Part shown: positions 18,662-26,494 of the stretch, in pieces
Layout: the number at the start of each line of letters is the position of its first letter
Numbering within the stretch: the stretch's first letter is position 1
NCBI GenBank assembly: GCA_016719105.1
Contig: JADKAQ010000014.1
Location: 124,001 to 188,000, forward strand
DNA length: 64,000 nt
Source: Gemmatimonadota bacterium
Lineage (GTDB): Bacteria > Gemmatimonadota > Gemmatimonadetes > Gemmatimonadales > Gemmatimonadaceae
Direction of reading: 5' to 3'
Made by a program: the position numbers and the translations under genes
Notes under the pieces: model-generated
Seen by the model: the letters and a program-made list of their open reading frames with translations, nothing else
Databases searched by the model: none
What the model was told of the DNA's origin: nothing

Positions 18662-19719
18662 CTACAGAGGCAATTCGTACTGATGAGGTCCATAAGCAAA
18701 CGGAAGCTCTCGATGACGCTCCACGTGGGCCGCCAGCGCGCCATAGAATCGTGCTACGCTGTCAAAGTCCACGAACGATAGGGAGGCCATTAACGCTGAC
18801 GCGTCAACGACACCACGATCGGCGCCCCCAGAAGCTCTACGCCACTGGTCAAACACACCGCTTTTAATGAGGCGGCACTGGCGAGTTCTCAAATCTGCTT
18901 CGTCATGTTGGGACTGAAGCGCGGACCCAAGCGCGCGCGCAACGTACTCCGCCAACCGCGGGCCTAGCAGAGCGCGTCCGTGAAGCGCACTTCGGACGGC
19001 TCGCGCCACATTACCAGCCGGGTTTGGGTTTGCCTCGAGATTCAATTCGAGTACTCCCTCTCGCAATTCCGCGATGTATTCGTCGATCTCGCGGATGCTA
19101 TAGAGAATTTCCGAATCCAATCCGTACGTTACCGCATCCCACGTGAAGAATGTCGTATGAGGGAGAGCACGAAATCCACCCTGCGATGACACGTGCCCCG
19201 CACTGAACGCCCACGTCGCACTGAGCGGCCAGACATCGAAGCGCCAGTGCCCCGCACGGAGCCTGTATCCACCGAATCGATTTCGAATGCCACCAAAAGG
19301 ATAGAGCGCCTCTCCAAGAGCAGTCGGGTCGTCAGTCGACACAACCAAATCGAGGTCAGAACGAAACGCGGACGGTCTAGCGAGAGCAAGGTCTCTGACG
19401 GCCCTCCAAAGAGCGCCGTCCTTCCCACGGAACGGATGGCGTTCAAAACGCTCGTCGCCTCAGCGCTCGAACGCATGGCCAGCTCAAGGAGAGTCTTCAC
19501 TCGGCCAGCGAGCTCGTTGCCATCATTTACAGGGGCCGCATCGTGCCGACCGGCAAGCGCCGCTTGCACCTGTCGAATTCTCGATTCGGCGGCGTTGCCA
19601 CGCACTCTCTCCGAAACACTCCTTGCGAACGCATATGCGCCTTCAGCGCCAGAGTCGTTCTGCGCGCTTGCTGTTCGTCGACAAGGGGTCTTCGTTGAAT
19701 TCGTCGGAGTAGCGGGCAT
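18662..19719 (-). CDS. Nucleotidyltransferase-fold protein (one frameshift in this sequence)
   Basis: A predicted protein of about 352 residues with a polymerase-beta-like nucleotidyltransferase core. The upstream frame gives an Ala-rich helical N-terminus ending RTALFGG. The downstream frame continues AVRDLALARPSAFRSDLDLV and later RFGGYRL and FDVWPLSATWAF. Together LFGGAVRDLA...SDLDLV is the expected GG...D.D active site. The join needs one more base in the CCC at 19402-19404. Members with FGG...DVW..TWAF are found in many genomes with unproven substrates. It lies between a dGTPase and the defence operon, in the same direction. It could be a defence effector or a tRNA-modifying enzyme; both are inference. 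Confidence 0.7.
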
Positions 19720-19909
19720 CTATTCTCGAAATACTACGGTAAACTCGGCCGGCCTGGGGCCATCCACCCTACTGTACAAACCCCGAGTGAACAGTAACTC
19801 TCGGAGTCTCGCAGCATCAGATCAAAAGGTCTAACTCAGGTCCGCTGCTCGCCGCCAAGCGCAAGCGTAGAGATCGCGAACAGCCTAGTTTGGCACTGCG
19901 ACATCGGCG

Positions 19910-21427
19910 CTAGCCACCGGCCGCGACGCGCAGCAACCCTCGAGAAGCGAACTCTTGGTGAAGCGACATCGCGAATGAGTCCGTCATACCCGCTATCATG
20001 TCGGTCAGGAGCTGCAACTCGCCATAGAGCACGGGTTGCACCGGCACGTTCGGGGACTCGAACACGCGTCTGTAGTTCTCAGATATGAGCGCATAGACGT
20101 ACGCGCTTTCTGCACTGAGCCGCGGTCCGACCGGTTTCTGCCGATCAGCACGGTCGCAGATTGCACGCCAGAAAACGTCCATGAGTTCGTGAATCACCTT
20201 GGCGCCCCGAGCCTCGAGGCCGAGGACGTTGCGATGGTTGTACGCGACGCGACGATCAAATTTCTTGAGAGACTTCGAAAGCAAGCTCGCACGGCTTGCG
20301 GATATCAAGTCCCCCTCGAAGCGACCCTTGAGGATCGCATCTAAGTTTGCCACGAATGCGTCTGACACGGCCCCAACCATTGCGGTCATGGCGTATGCCC
20401 TAAACTTCTGCATGGATACGTCGTTCGTTTCGCCGGGAGAGAGGTTACTCCCACGCAACTTATTACGGTCGTCAGCAGCGCGACTCAGTACGTTCTCTAG
20501 GAGCGTGCTTGCTTCAGATTGAGGTTCATCTTGGACGCTTGCCCGCAGAAATTCTTCGAGATCCGGGAATGATGCCAACGCCTTCTTTACCGCGTCCTCG
20601 GCATCCACAACCGAGTATGCAATGTCGTCACACGCCTCCATGATATAGGTGAGCGGATGGCGTACCCGTTCGGCAATTCCGGTTTCGCGCCGCACCTCTT
20701 CGACAATGTGCGACTCAGACTGAAAGAAGCCCGCCTTCTTTGCGCCGGCGTATGTATCATCCTTGTTGGCACGGTCCGATGGGACCGTGTACTTCAGCAG
20801 TGCAGCAAGAGTACCGAGCGTCAGGTTCAAGCCGCGGTCATCGTTAAGAAGTTGAAGCCTCGCGACCAACCGGAAGGTCTGCGCATTCCCATCGAACTTC
20901 AGAAAGTCCTTCTGCATAGCGAGCGATAGTCCGGCTCCATCAGTGAAGAGGGCTGATGACTTTCGCTCGAACCACTGTTGAATCGCGCGCTCGCCTTGGT
21001 GACCGAACGGTGGATTGCCAAGATCGTGAACGAGTCCGATGGCAAACAGCATCGCAGGCAAATCGCGTTGCGGGCGCAACCCCGGATCGATGACGTCCCT
21101 TAGCGGGCCGAACGCCAGCCGCGTTCCGATACTGCGAGCGAGCGCAGCGACTTCGTGCGAATGCGTCAAACGATTTCGTACGCTGTCGTGCTGCTCCAGT
21201 GGGAAGACCTGGGTTTTGTCTCCCAACCTGCGAACTGGCGTGCAGAACAAGATTCGGTCGGCGTCGCGCTCGATCGCGGTCCGGTTATCGTCCTCCTCCA
21301 CGGCAGGAGTAGCCGAAGGAGCGCCCGTTGGTTTCTTGCGTCGATTGGGATTTAGCAGGGATGCCCAATCCAGAGGCTTGTCCATCATCGACGGGTCGTT
21401 TGATGCCATTGCTGTTTCGGAAGTCAT
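19910..21427 (-). CDS. HD-domain deoxyguanosinetriphosphate triphosphohydrolase-like protein (dGTPase)
   Basis: A 505-residue HD-superfamily hydrolase that would cleave dGTP (or other dNTPs) to the nucleoside and triphosphate. The front part has FCTPVRRLGDKTQVFPL and NRLTHSHEVAALARSIG, with the first metal His. HDLGNPPFGHQGE is the HD motif, near residue 133. ACDDIAYSVVDAEDAVK supplies a further metal-binding Asp. These are the hallmarks of dGTPases. The length is close to E. coli Dgt. dGTPases of this kind are known to limit phage replication by draining nucleotides, which fits its place on a defence island. The ATG at 21427 (or 21409) has only a weak ribosome site. It is the first minus-strand gene inside the right end of the element. 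Confidence 0.88.
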   Translation of the reverse strand: MTSETAMASNDPSMMDKPLDWASLLNPNRRKKPTGAPSATPAVEEDDNRTAIERDADRILFCTPVRRLGDKTQVFPLEQHDSVRNRLTHSHEVAALARSIGTRLAFGPLRDVIDPGLRPQRDLPAMLFAIGLVHDLGNPPFGHQGERAIQQWFERKSSALFTDGAGLSLAMQKDFLKFDGNAQTFRLVARLQLLNDDRGLNLTLGTLAALLKYTVPSDRANKDDTYAGAKKAGFFQSESHIVEEVRRETGIAERVRHPLTYIMEACDDIAYSVVDAEDAVKKALASFPDLEEFLRASVQDEPQSEASTLLENVLSRAADDRNKLRGSNLSPGETNDVSMQKFRAYAMTAMVGAVSDAFVANLDAILKGRFEGDLISASRASLLSKSLKKFDRRVAYNHRNVLGLEARGAKVIHELMDVFWRAICDRADRQKPVGPRLSAESAYVYALISENYRRVFESPNVPVQPVLYGELQLLTDMIAGMTDSFAMSLHQEFASRGLLRVAAGG

Positions 21428-21563
21428 GTCCGGAAACTGAGATCGAACGGAGCAAAACGCGAGCGGCGCCGTGGTCTGACCTGAGGTGCGCTTTCAGGAA
21501 CGCCAAGAGGCCGCAACCGTCCCACCAGGGGCCAACCACCCGCCCCGCCCCGCGCGACGACTC

Positions 21564-21607
21564 GGCGGCGCGGCGGCGCGGCGGCGCGGCGGCGCGGCGG
21601 CGCGGCG
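21564..21607. repeat. 8-bp tandem repeat GGCGGCGC, about 5.5 copies
   Basis: Five exact copies of GGCGGCGC run from 21564 to 21603, followed by a partial copy. The array sits in the 343-base gap between the dGTPase start (21427) and the right attachment site. Nothing else is seen in this gap. Eight is not a multiple of three, so copy changes would shift any frame across it, but no convincing gene spans it. The array would be prone to slippage or assembly error. Confidence 0.85.
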
Positions 21608-21747
21608 AAGCGCCTCTGGACTAACGCGCAAGTAGGGGCCAGGGCTGTGCCAGACGGCCCAGGTGGGAATGTCAGGTGTCGGCCGAGAATCTTCTAAGTA
21701 CCTGACCTCCTTAGAGTTAACCGCCCCGTTGACAGCGGAATCTCAAA

Positions 21748-21794
21748 ACGGTTTTCCGGCCACTCCCCCCAGGAGGTGTGCCCGTGGAACGTCA
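21748..21794. other. attR: right junction of the queG-integrated element
   Basis: The element-side arm ACGGTTTTCCGGCCAC (21748-21763) is an imperfect inverted copy of the left arm at 2457-2472. After a C-run comes CCAGGA (21769-21774), shared with attL, and then displaced host queG sequence beginning GGTGTGCCCGTGGAACGTC. The arm midpoints place the centre at C21770/A21771. Together with attL this predicts an attP with near-symmetric arms and an attB inside the codons for CDICQEVCPWN of queG. Confidence 0.75.
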
Positions 21795-22090
21795 AGTTCG
21801 CCAGGGCGCTTCCCCCCGACTCGCCCTTCGCGGCGCGTACGGCGTTAGGCGGTGATGCACCAACGCTGGCCCGGCGCCTCCTCGCCATGTCGCACGACGA
21901 CTTCGTCGAGGCATTCCGCGGCTCGGCCATGAAGCGCGCGAAGCTGCCGGGACTCAAGCGCAACGCCGCCGTCGTACTGGGGAACGCCGGAGGCGCCGAC
22001 GACGTCGAGCGGCTCGCGCAGGCGCGCGACAGCGCAGAGCCGCTGGTGCGGGAGCACGCCGAGTGGGCGCTGGAGCAGCTCCAGCAGTAA
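21771..22090 (+). pseudogene. queG: Displaced 3' end of host queG
   Basis: This is a 106-codon remnant encoding the native C-terminus of QueG. It reads QEVCPWNVKFARALPP at the broken second Fe-S motif, then FRGSAMKRAKLPGLKRNA and one HEAT-like repeat (HAEWALEQL) to the stop. It aligns along its whole length with the element-supplied tail at 2450-2886. Joined to host bases 1648-2449 it gives 1122 bases, an exact 374-codon frame. A GTG at 21776 could allow translation, but the fragment alone lacks the catalytic domain. It is kept as the substrate that would restore queG on excision. Confidence 0.92.
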
Positions 22091-22134
22091 CGCTCGATCG
22101 CGCATCATCCCAGCGTGCCTCGCGTTAGGAGACG

Positions 22135-22965
22135 TTACTGCTCCAACCCCTTGCTGCCGATCTTGATGCGGTCGACCGGAACACCGAGCAGTCGCTCGAG
22201 GTTCTGGCGCGCCCCCTGACGCGCCTCCTGCAGCAGCCGGTCATCTCCCGTCTCAACCCCCCGCATGTAGGTCGAGTAGTTCACCCCCATCATGATCGCG
22301 AGCAGTTCGGTTGCCTCCTGCTTCTCGCGATCCGAGAGCCGCGCGATCGACGGATTGGCGGCGAGCATGCCGCGAATCTGGTTGAAGACGGCGCGCTCCT
22401 GGCTCATCGAGACCTTGAGCGCCTTCTTTTCCGCCAGGAGTTGCAGCCGCTCCAGCGGATCGGCGCTGCGCTTGATGCGCGGGTCCTTGTCGTAGGGCAC
22501 CTCGTGCAGGTCGTGATACGTCATGTAGGTGTTCACGACGTAGTACTCCAGCGCGTAGGCGAGATCGTGCTCGGGAAAACCGTCGGTGCGCGCCGTCCGC
22601 GTGTAGAGGTCGAGCAACGACCCGAAGAAGCGGACCGACGCGTCGCGCGCGCTCCCGGCCGCCGCCCGCTCGGAGAGCACGGCCGGCAGGATCGGCGCTC
22701 CGGAGTGCCGGAACGCCGAGGGATTCGCCGCCTCGGTTGCCGCGGCGCCCCCCGACTGCGCCCTGCCCGTCCCACCAGCGCCCTGACGCTGCTGACTCAT
22801 GTCGGTCGCGCGTCGGTTGCTCAGGATGTTGTTCAACAGGGAGGTCTTGTTGATGTAGTCCTGCACGGGGTTCATCCCGATCTGCGCCAGCGCCGGCGAA
22901 GGCGTGGCGACGAGCGCGAGCGGCGCGAGCAAGGGGACGAGGAAGGCGATCGGGCGCGAACGCAT
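22135..22965 (-). CDS. Secreted DUF6683-like protein of unknown function
   Basis: A 276-residue protein with a clear signal peptide (FLVPLLAPLALVATPSPALA). A low-complexity Gln/Gly/Ala linker follows, then a helical domain with LAYALEYYVVNTYMTYHDLH, LSDREKQEATELLAIMMGVN and a C-terminal GVPVDRIKIGSKGL. This pattern resembles DUF6683 family proteins as I remember them; the function of that family is unknown. It is convergent with the displaced queG end and shares no operon with its neighbours. Confidence 0.7.
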   Translation of the reverse strand: MRSRPIAFLVPLLAPLALVATPSPALAQIGMNPVQDYINKTSLLNNILSNRRATDMSQQRQGAGGTGRAQSGGAAATEAANPSAFRHSGAPILPAVLSERAAAGSARDASVRFFGSLLDLYTRTARTDGFPEHDLAYALEYYVVNTYMTYHDLHEVPYDKDPRIKRSADPLERLQLLAEKKALKVSMSQERAVFNQIRGMLAANPSIARLSDREKQEATELLAIMMGVNYSTYMRGVETGDDRLLQEARQGARQNLERLLGVPVDRIKIGSKGLEQ

Positions 22966-23040
22966 GAGGCTCCGAGATGTGGCGGTCGGATCTGTTACAC
23001 CACCGCCGCCGCGACGGTCGCGGTGGCGCAGCTGGCCAAG

Positions 23041-24504
23041 CTATGCCTCGTTACTCGCCCCGCCAGCCGCCGCGGCGCGAAGGCCCCGGCCGGCGTTGGC
23101 AACGAGCAGGAACGCCACCAGGGCAAGCCCGCCGGCCACGGCAAAGGTGACCCGCATGCCTAACGCCACCGCCGCGGGTGCCGCCGTCGCCACATCAGCC
23201 GCCCCTGATGCCCGCGCAAAGAGCGCCCCCATGACCGACGCCCCCGTGACGAGGCCGAGGTTGCGCGAAAGCGCGAGCAGGCCAGACACCACGCCGCGCT
23301 GGTCGGCCGCCGCCTCCGACATGACCGCGGCGTTGTTGGCGGTATGGAACAGGGCGTAACCCGCGGTGATGATCGCGACCGGTGCGACGTACGCCATGAC
23401 GCCAAGGCGGCCGGGGACGCCGCTCACGAGCCACGCGCCTAACGTCACCGCCCCAAGGCCGGCGAGCGCCACCCGCCGCGCGCCGTACGTATCGGCAATT
23501 CGACCCGCCGGCACGCCGCTGAGCGCGGCGACGATCGGGCCCGCCGACATGGCCAACCCCACCATCACGGGCGACAACCCCAGGGCGCGCGCCAGGTAGA
23601 ACGGCCCCACGACGAGCGTCGCCATCATCACGGTGGCCACCAATGCGTTGGCCACCAGGCTCGCGGACAGCACTCGATCGGTCAGCATTGACGGCCGCAC
23701 CAGGGGCTGCGCCGTACGTGACTCGACGCGCGCAAAGAGCGCGGCGGCCGTGGCCGCGCCTGTCAGCAGTGCCACGTTCGTTGCCCCGAACGCCCCGCGA
23801 CCAATCGTCATCCCGAGCGCGTAGGCGCCAAGCGTCACGGCGAGCAGCGCCGTTCCCGGTACGTCGAAGGTGAGGCGCTCCGAACGCGCGTCGACGCGGT
23901 CGGCCGGGAGGTACCGGTGGGAGAGCACCAGTCCGACAATGCCGAGCGGGACGTTGATGAGAAACAGTGCGTGCCACCCCGGGCCGGCGATCAGCGCCCC
24001 GCCGAGCGTGGGGCCGAGCGCCGTACCGATCGCGGACATCGTGGCCAGGATCCCCATGGCGCTCCCGGTTCTCGCAGACGGAACCGCCTCGCCCACAAAG
24101 GCCATGGTCATCGCCATCATGACCGCCGCCCCGATTCCCTGGGCCCCCCGAGCCAGGACCAAGACCGGTAGCGTGGGCGCGAGTCCGCAGAGCAGCGAGG
24201 CGATGGTGAAGAGCGTGACCCCAGCGAGCAACAATCGCCGACGCCCAACGATATCCCCCAGTCGCCCGGCACCGACCACGAGCGTGGTGACCGAGAGGAG
24301 GTAGGCGAGGACGACCCACTGGATGGCCTGAAATGGGCGTCCGAACGCATGCGCAAGCGTGGGCAACGCCACGTTGGCGACGCTCGTGCCGAGTGACGCG
24401 AGCAGCATCGACAGCGACATCGCGCCAAGCGCGCCACGGACCGCGGACGGCGCCGAGCGTCGTCGGGGGTCGGAGGTGCTGTCGCGCTCGATGACTGAAG
24501 ACAA
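23041..24504 (-). CDS. MFS transporter, DHA2 (EmrB/QacA-like, 14 TM) drug exporter
   Basis: An inner-membrane proton-driven exporter of 487 residues. It contains LGTSVANVALPTLAHAFG near the first helix, then GRLGDIVGRRRLLLAG, the loop 2-3 motif A of the major facilitator family. ARGAQGIGAAVMMAMTMAFV is motif B, and GSAMGILATMSAIGTALGPT with GGALIAGPGWHALFLINVP is motif C and its continuation, diagnostic of 14-helix drug:H+ antiporters. I chose TTG 24504 because GGAG lies six bases upstream; the frame further upstream overlaps the divergent LysR gene and is not protein-like. Regulation by that divergent LysR protein is likely. The substrate is unknown. Confidence 0.9.
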   Translation of the reverse strand: MSSVIERDSTSDPRRRSAPSAVRGALGAMSLSMLLASLGTSVANVALPTLAHAFGRPFQAIQWVVLAYLLSVTTLVVGAGRLGDIVGRRRLLLAGVTLFTIASLLCGLAPTLPVLVLARGAQGIGAAVMMAMTMAFVGEAVPSARTGSAMGILATMSAIGTALGPTLGGALIAGPGWHALFLINVPLGIVGLVLSHRYLPADRVDARSERLTFDVPGTALLAVTLGAYALGMTIGRGAFGATNVALLTGAATAAALFARVESRTAQPLVRPSMLTDRVLSASLVANALVATVMMATLVVGPFYLARALGLSPVMVGLAMSAGPIVAALSGVPAGRIADTYGARRVALAGLGAVTLGAWLVSGVPGRLGVMAYVAPVAIITAGYALFHTANNAAVMSEAAADQRGVVSGLLALSRNLGLVTGASVMGALFARASGAADVATAAPAAVALGMRVTFAVAGGLALVAFLLVANAGRGLRAAAAGGASNEA

Positions 24505-24589
24505 GAAGGGCTCCGTATGAAATCGGCTCCGGCAGCGGAGTCGTGAGCAGCGTAGCCGGCGGTGAGATGTGGCGGAACGCGCACGAGTC

Positions 24590-24604
24590 GCACGATATTC
24601 GTGC
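24590..24604. promoter_or_regulatory. Candidate LysR operator in the divergent MFS/LysR promoter region
   Basis: GCACGATATTCGTGC is a perfect inverted repeat (six-base arms, three-base centre). It lies 28 bases before the LysR start and 86 before the MFS start. LysR-type regulators bind dyads of this size in divergent promoters. A direct half repeat GCACGAGTC sits immediately left of it. Confidence 0.5.
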
Positions 24605-24631
24605 GTCCAACGCCATCTCACTCTGCCTCGA

Positions 24632-25537
24632 ATGGCTACGCACATGGCTCATCCCGACCTCAACCTGCTGGTCACGCTCGACGTGTTGCTCGCGGAAGGG
24701 AACGTCGCGCGCGCCGCGAAGCGCCTCCGACTGAGCCCGTCCGCCATGAGCCGATCGCTCGCACGGTTGCGCGAGGCGACGGGCGACCCGCTCCTCGTGC
24801 GTGCCGGGCGCGGGCTCGTCCCCACGCCGAGGGCGATCGAGCTGCGCGAACGTGTGGGGCATCTCGTGCAGGAAGGCGAGGCGGTGCTGCGTCCGGTCGA
24901 AAGCCTCGACCTCACTCGGCTCTCGCGGACCTTCACCCTCCGTACGAGCGAGGGCTTCGTCGAGAACTTCGGTGCGCTCCTGGTCACGCGCGCCGCCGAG
25001 CAGGCTCCCGGCGTGCGGCTGCGATTCGTGCAGAAGCCGGACAAGGAGAGCACCCCGCTGCGACAGGGGGCCGTCGATCTCGAGACCGGCGTCGTGGAGC
25101 CGACGACGGGGCCCGAGCTGCGCACCCGGGTGCTGTTCGAGGATCGCCTGGTCGGCGTGGTGCGGGACCAACATCCATTGTGCAGCGGCGTGATGAGCCC
25201 CGAGCGCTTTGCGTCGGGTCGGCACATCAACGTCTCGCGGCGCGGCGACGAGCGCGGCGACATCGACGAGGCGCTCTCCACACTCGGGCTGACGCGCACG
25301 GTCGCGACGATCGTCGACGGCTTCGCGAGCGCGATCGCTCTGGCGCGCGGGTCGGAGTTGATCGCCGCGGTACCGGAGCGCCACACGGGTGTGCTGCGCA
25401 TGGGGATGTACACCTTCCCGCTCCCCGTGCCGACGCCGGGGTTCGCGGTCTCGATGCTCTGGCACCCGCGACTGCATGCCGACGCGGCGCATCGGTGGCT
25501 GCGCGCCCTGGTGCTCAAGGTGTGCACCGCGGGATAG
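24632..25537 (+). CDS. LysR-family transcriptional regulator
   Basis: A 301-residue DNA-binding regulator. The N-terminal winged helix reads LNLLVTLDVLLAEGNVARAA, then AMSRSLARLREATGDPLLVR, the classic LysR helix-turn-helix and linker. The remaining 220 residues form the substrate-binding co-inducer domain, with LVGVVRDQHPL and DGFASAIALARGSELIAAVP. The composition resembles the NodD/YbeF-like group that senses small aromatics. It is transcribed divergently from the MFS exporter, so it most likely controls that gene and itself. ATG 24632 or 24644 may be used; neither has a strong ribosome site. Confidence 0.92.
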   Translation: MATHMAHPDLNLLVTLDVLLAEGNVARAAKRLRLSPSAMSRSLARLREATGDPLLVRAGRGLVPTPRAIELRERVGHLVQEGEAVLRPVESLDLTRLSRTFTLRTSEGFVENFGALLVTRAAEQAPGVRLRFVQKPDKESTPLRQGAVDLETGVVEPTTGPELRTRVLFEDRLVGVVRDQHPLCSGVMSPERFASGRHINVSRRGDERGDIDEALSTLGLTRTVATIVDGFASAIALARGSELIAAVPERHTGVLRMGMYTFPLPVPTPGFAVSMLWHPRLHADAAHRWLRALVLKVCTAG

Positions 25538-25699
25538 CCGGCACGACTAGTCGTCGAATGCAGAGATGGCGTCGGATGCACGTATTGCGTGCACGCGGTG
25601 CGCGTTCCGACATCTGACAAGGCGCCTTACCCTGATCCCGTCGACGCCGCGCCACCCTGGGCGAGGTCGCCCCCCTCACCCCGGATCAGGAGCACTTCG

Positions 25700-25942
25700 A
25701 TGACCACGACGCGCCGCATGGCCGCCGCAACGATTGCCCTGCGTCTCGACGCCACGCACAACCTGGCCGGCTACGCTTCGTTAGGTAGCAAGCTCGGGAT
25801 GGGGCGCGTTCGACTGCGCATCAGGGCGCGCGACTACGTCAGCGGCCTCAAGCCGCTCACCGGCACCGGGCGGACGGCGACTCGCCAGGACGTCACGATC
25901 CTCGCCGGACTTCGGCTGGCGAAGAAGCGCGCCGCCCATTGA
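25700..25942 (+). CDS. Short protein resembling the end of an outer-membrane beta-barrel
   Basis: An 80-residue protein starting at ATG 25700 with AGGAG about nine bases upstream. Alternating hydrophobic and polar residues (GMGRVRLRIRARDYVSGL, then TRQDVTILAGLRLA) resemble the last strands of an outer-membrane barrel. There is no signal peptide and it is too short to form a barrel alone. It may be a remnant of a larger gene or a short unknown protein. Confidence 0.4.
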   Translation: MTTTRRMAAATIALRLDATHNLAGYASLGSKLGMGRVRLRIRARDYVSGLKPLTGTGRTATRQDVTILAGLRLAKKRAAH

Positions 25943-25975
25943 GCCAAGGCGCGCTTTCACGACGCCCCACTTCCC

Positions 25976-26494
25976 GTGATACTGCACATCGTGTCCGCCT
26001 TCCTGTTTTCGATCGTTGGCGCGCTGCAGTTCTCCCCCGCGTTCCGCCGTCGGCGGCGCAGGTTGCATCGGGCGACTGGATGGCTCCTGGCGCCGTGCGG
26101 CCTCGTCGTCGCCCTCACCGGGCTGTGGATGGCGCACTTCTACCCGTGGCCCGCGGGTGATGGAATGATCGTGTACGTGGAACGCCTGGTGTTCGGCTCG
26201 GCGATGCTGGCCTGCATCGTGTGGTCACTAGTGGCCGTCGGGCGGCGCGACTTCGCAGCGCACGGCGCGTGGATGACGCGAGGCTACGCCATCGGGCTCG
26301 GAGCCTGGACGCAGTCGTTTACCCATCTGCCGTGGTTCGTGCTGAGCGACGCCGCCCCGGGCGAACTGGCGCGAGGGATCATGATGGGGGCGGGGTGGGT
26401 CATCAACGTGGGGGCGGCGGAGTGGTTCATTCGCCGCCGCATCTCTGGACCCGCCACGAAACGCATTCCCCACTCGGGCGTAATACCGACATGA
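25976..26494 (+). CDS. DUF2306-like integral membrane protein
   Basis: A 172-residue membrane protein with four to five hydrophobic helices (HIVSAFLFSIVGALQFSP, GWLLAPCGLVVALTGLWMAHF, LVFGSAMLACIVWSLVAVG). RRRLHRATGWLL and FAAHGAWMTRGYAIGLGAWTQ carry the conserved His positions of the DUF2306 family, suggesting possible haem or metal binding. GTG 25976 is the only sensible start. The stop overlaps the start of the kinase gene as ATGA (26491-26494), so the two are translationally coupled. Confidence 0.75.
   Translation: MILHIVSAFLFSIVGALQFSPAFRRRRRRLHRATGWLLAPCGLVVALTGLWMAHFYPWPAGDGMIVYVERLVFGSAMLACIVWSLVAVGRRDFAAHGAWMTRGYAIGLGAWTQSFTHLPWFVLSDAAPGELARGIMMGAGWVINVGAAEWFIRRRISGPATKRIPHSGVIPT

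Larger units (their letters stand above)
2450..21770. mobile_element. Mobilisable genomic island integrated into queG by a large serine recombinase
   Basis: The island is about 19,321 bp between the shared CA dinucleotides. Support: a large serine recombinase gene at one end; queG broken at its second Fe-S motif with the host 3' part left at the far end; the shared CCAGGA core; an element-supplied replacement 3' end that keeps queG in frame; and a relaxase with candidate oriT. Cargo is the five-gene defence-like operon, a nucleotidyltransferase and a dGTPase. Several cargo stretches are visibly less GC-rich than the flanks, and the host octamer CGTTAGGC is sparse inside (two sites). No type IV secretion genes are present, so transfer would need a helper. 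Confidence 0.9.

Noticed and set aside
21541..21620. CRISPR-like array
   Set aside because: The repeats are 8 bp with no spacers, so this is a simple tandem repeat.
21776..22090. A second, separate queG-like gene
   Set aside because: It contains only the C-terminal third, starts exactly at the attR core, and joins in frame to the host 5' part. It is the displaced end of the same gene, not a paralogue.
23195..25492. Very long minus-strand reading frame of 765 codons
   Set aside because: It is Arg/Ala/Gly-rich with no domains and overlaps both the MFS and LysR genes. It is a high-GC shadow frame.
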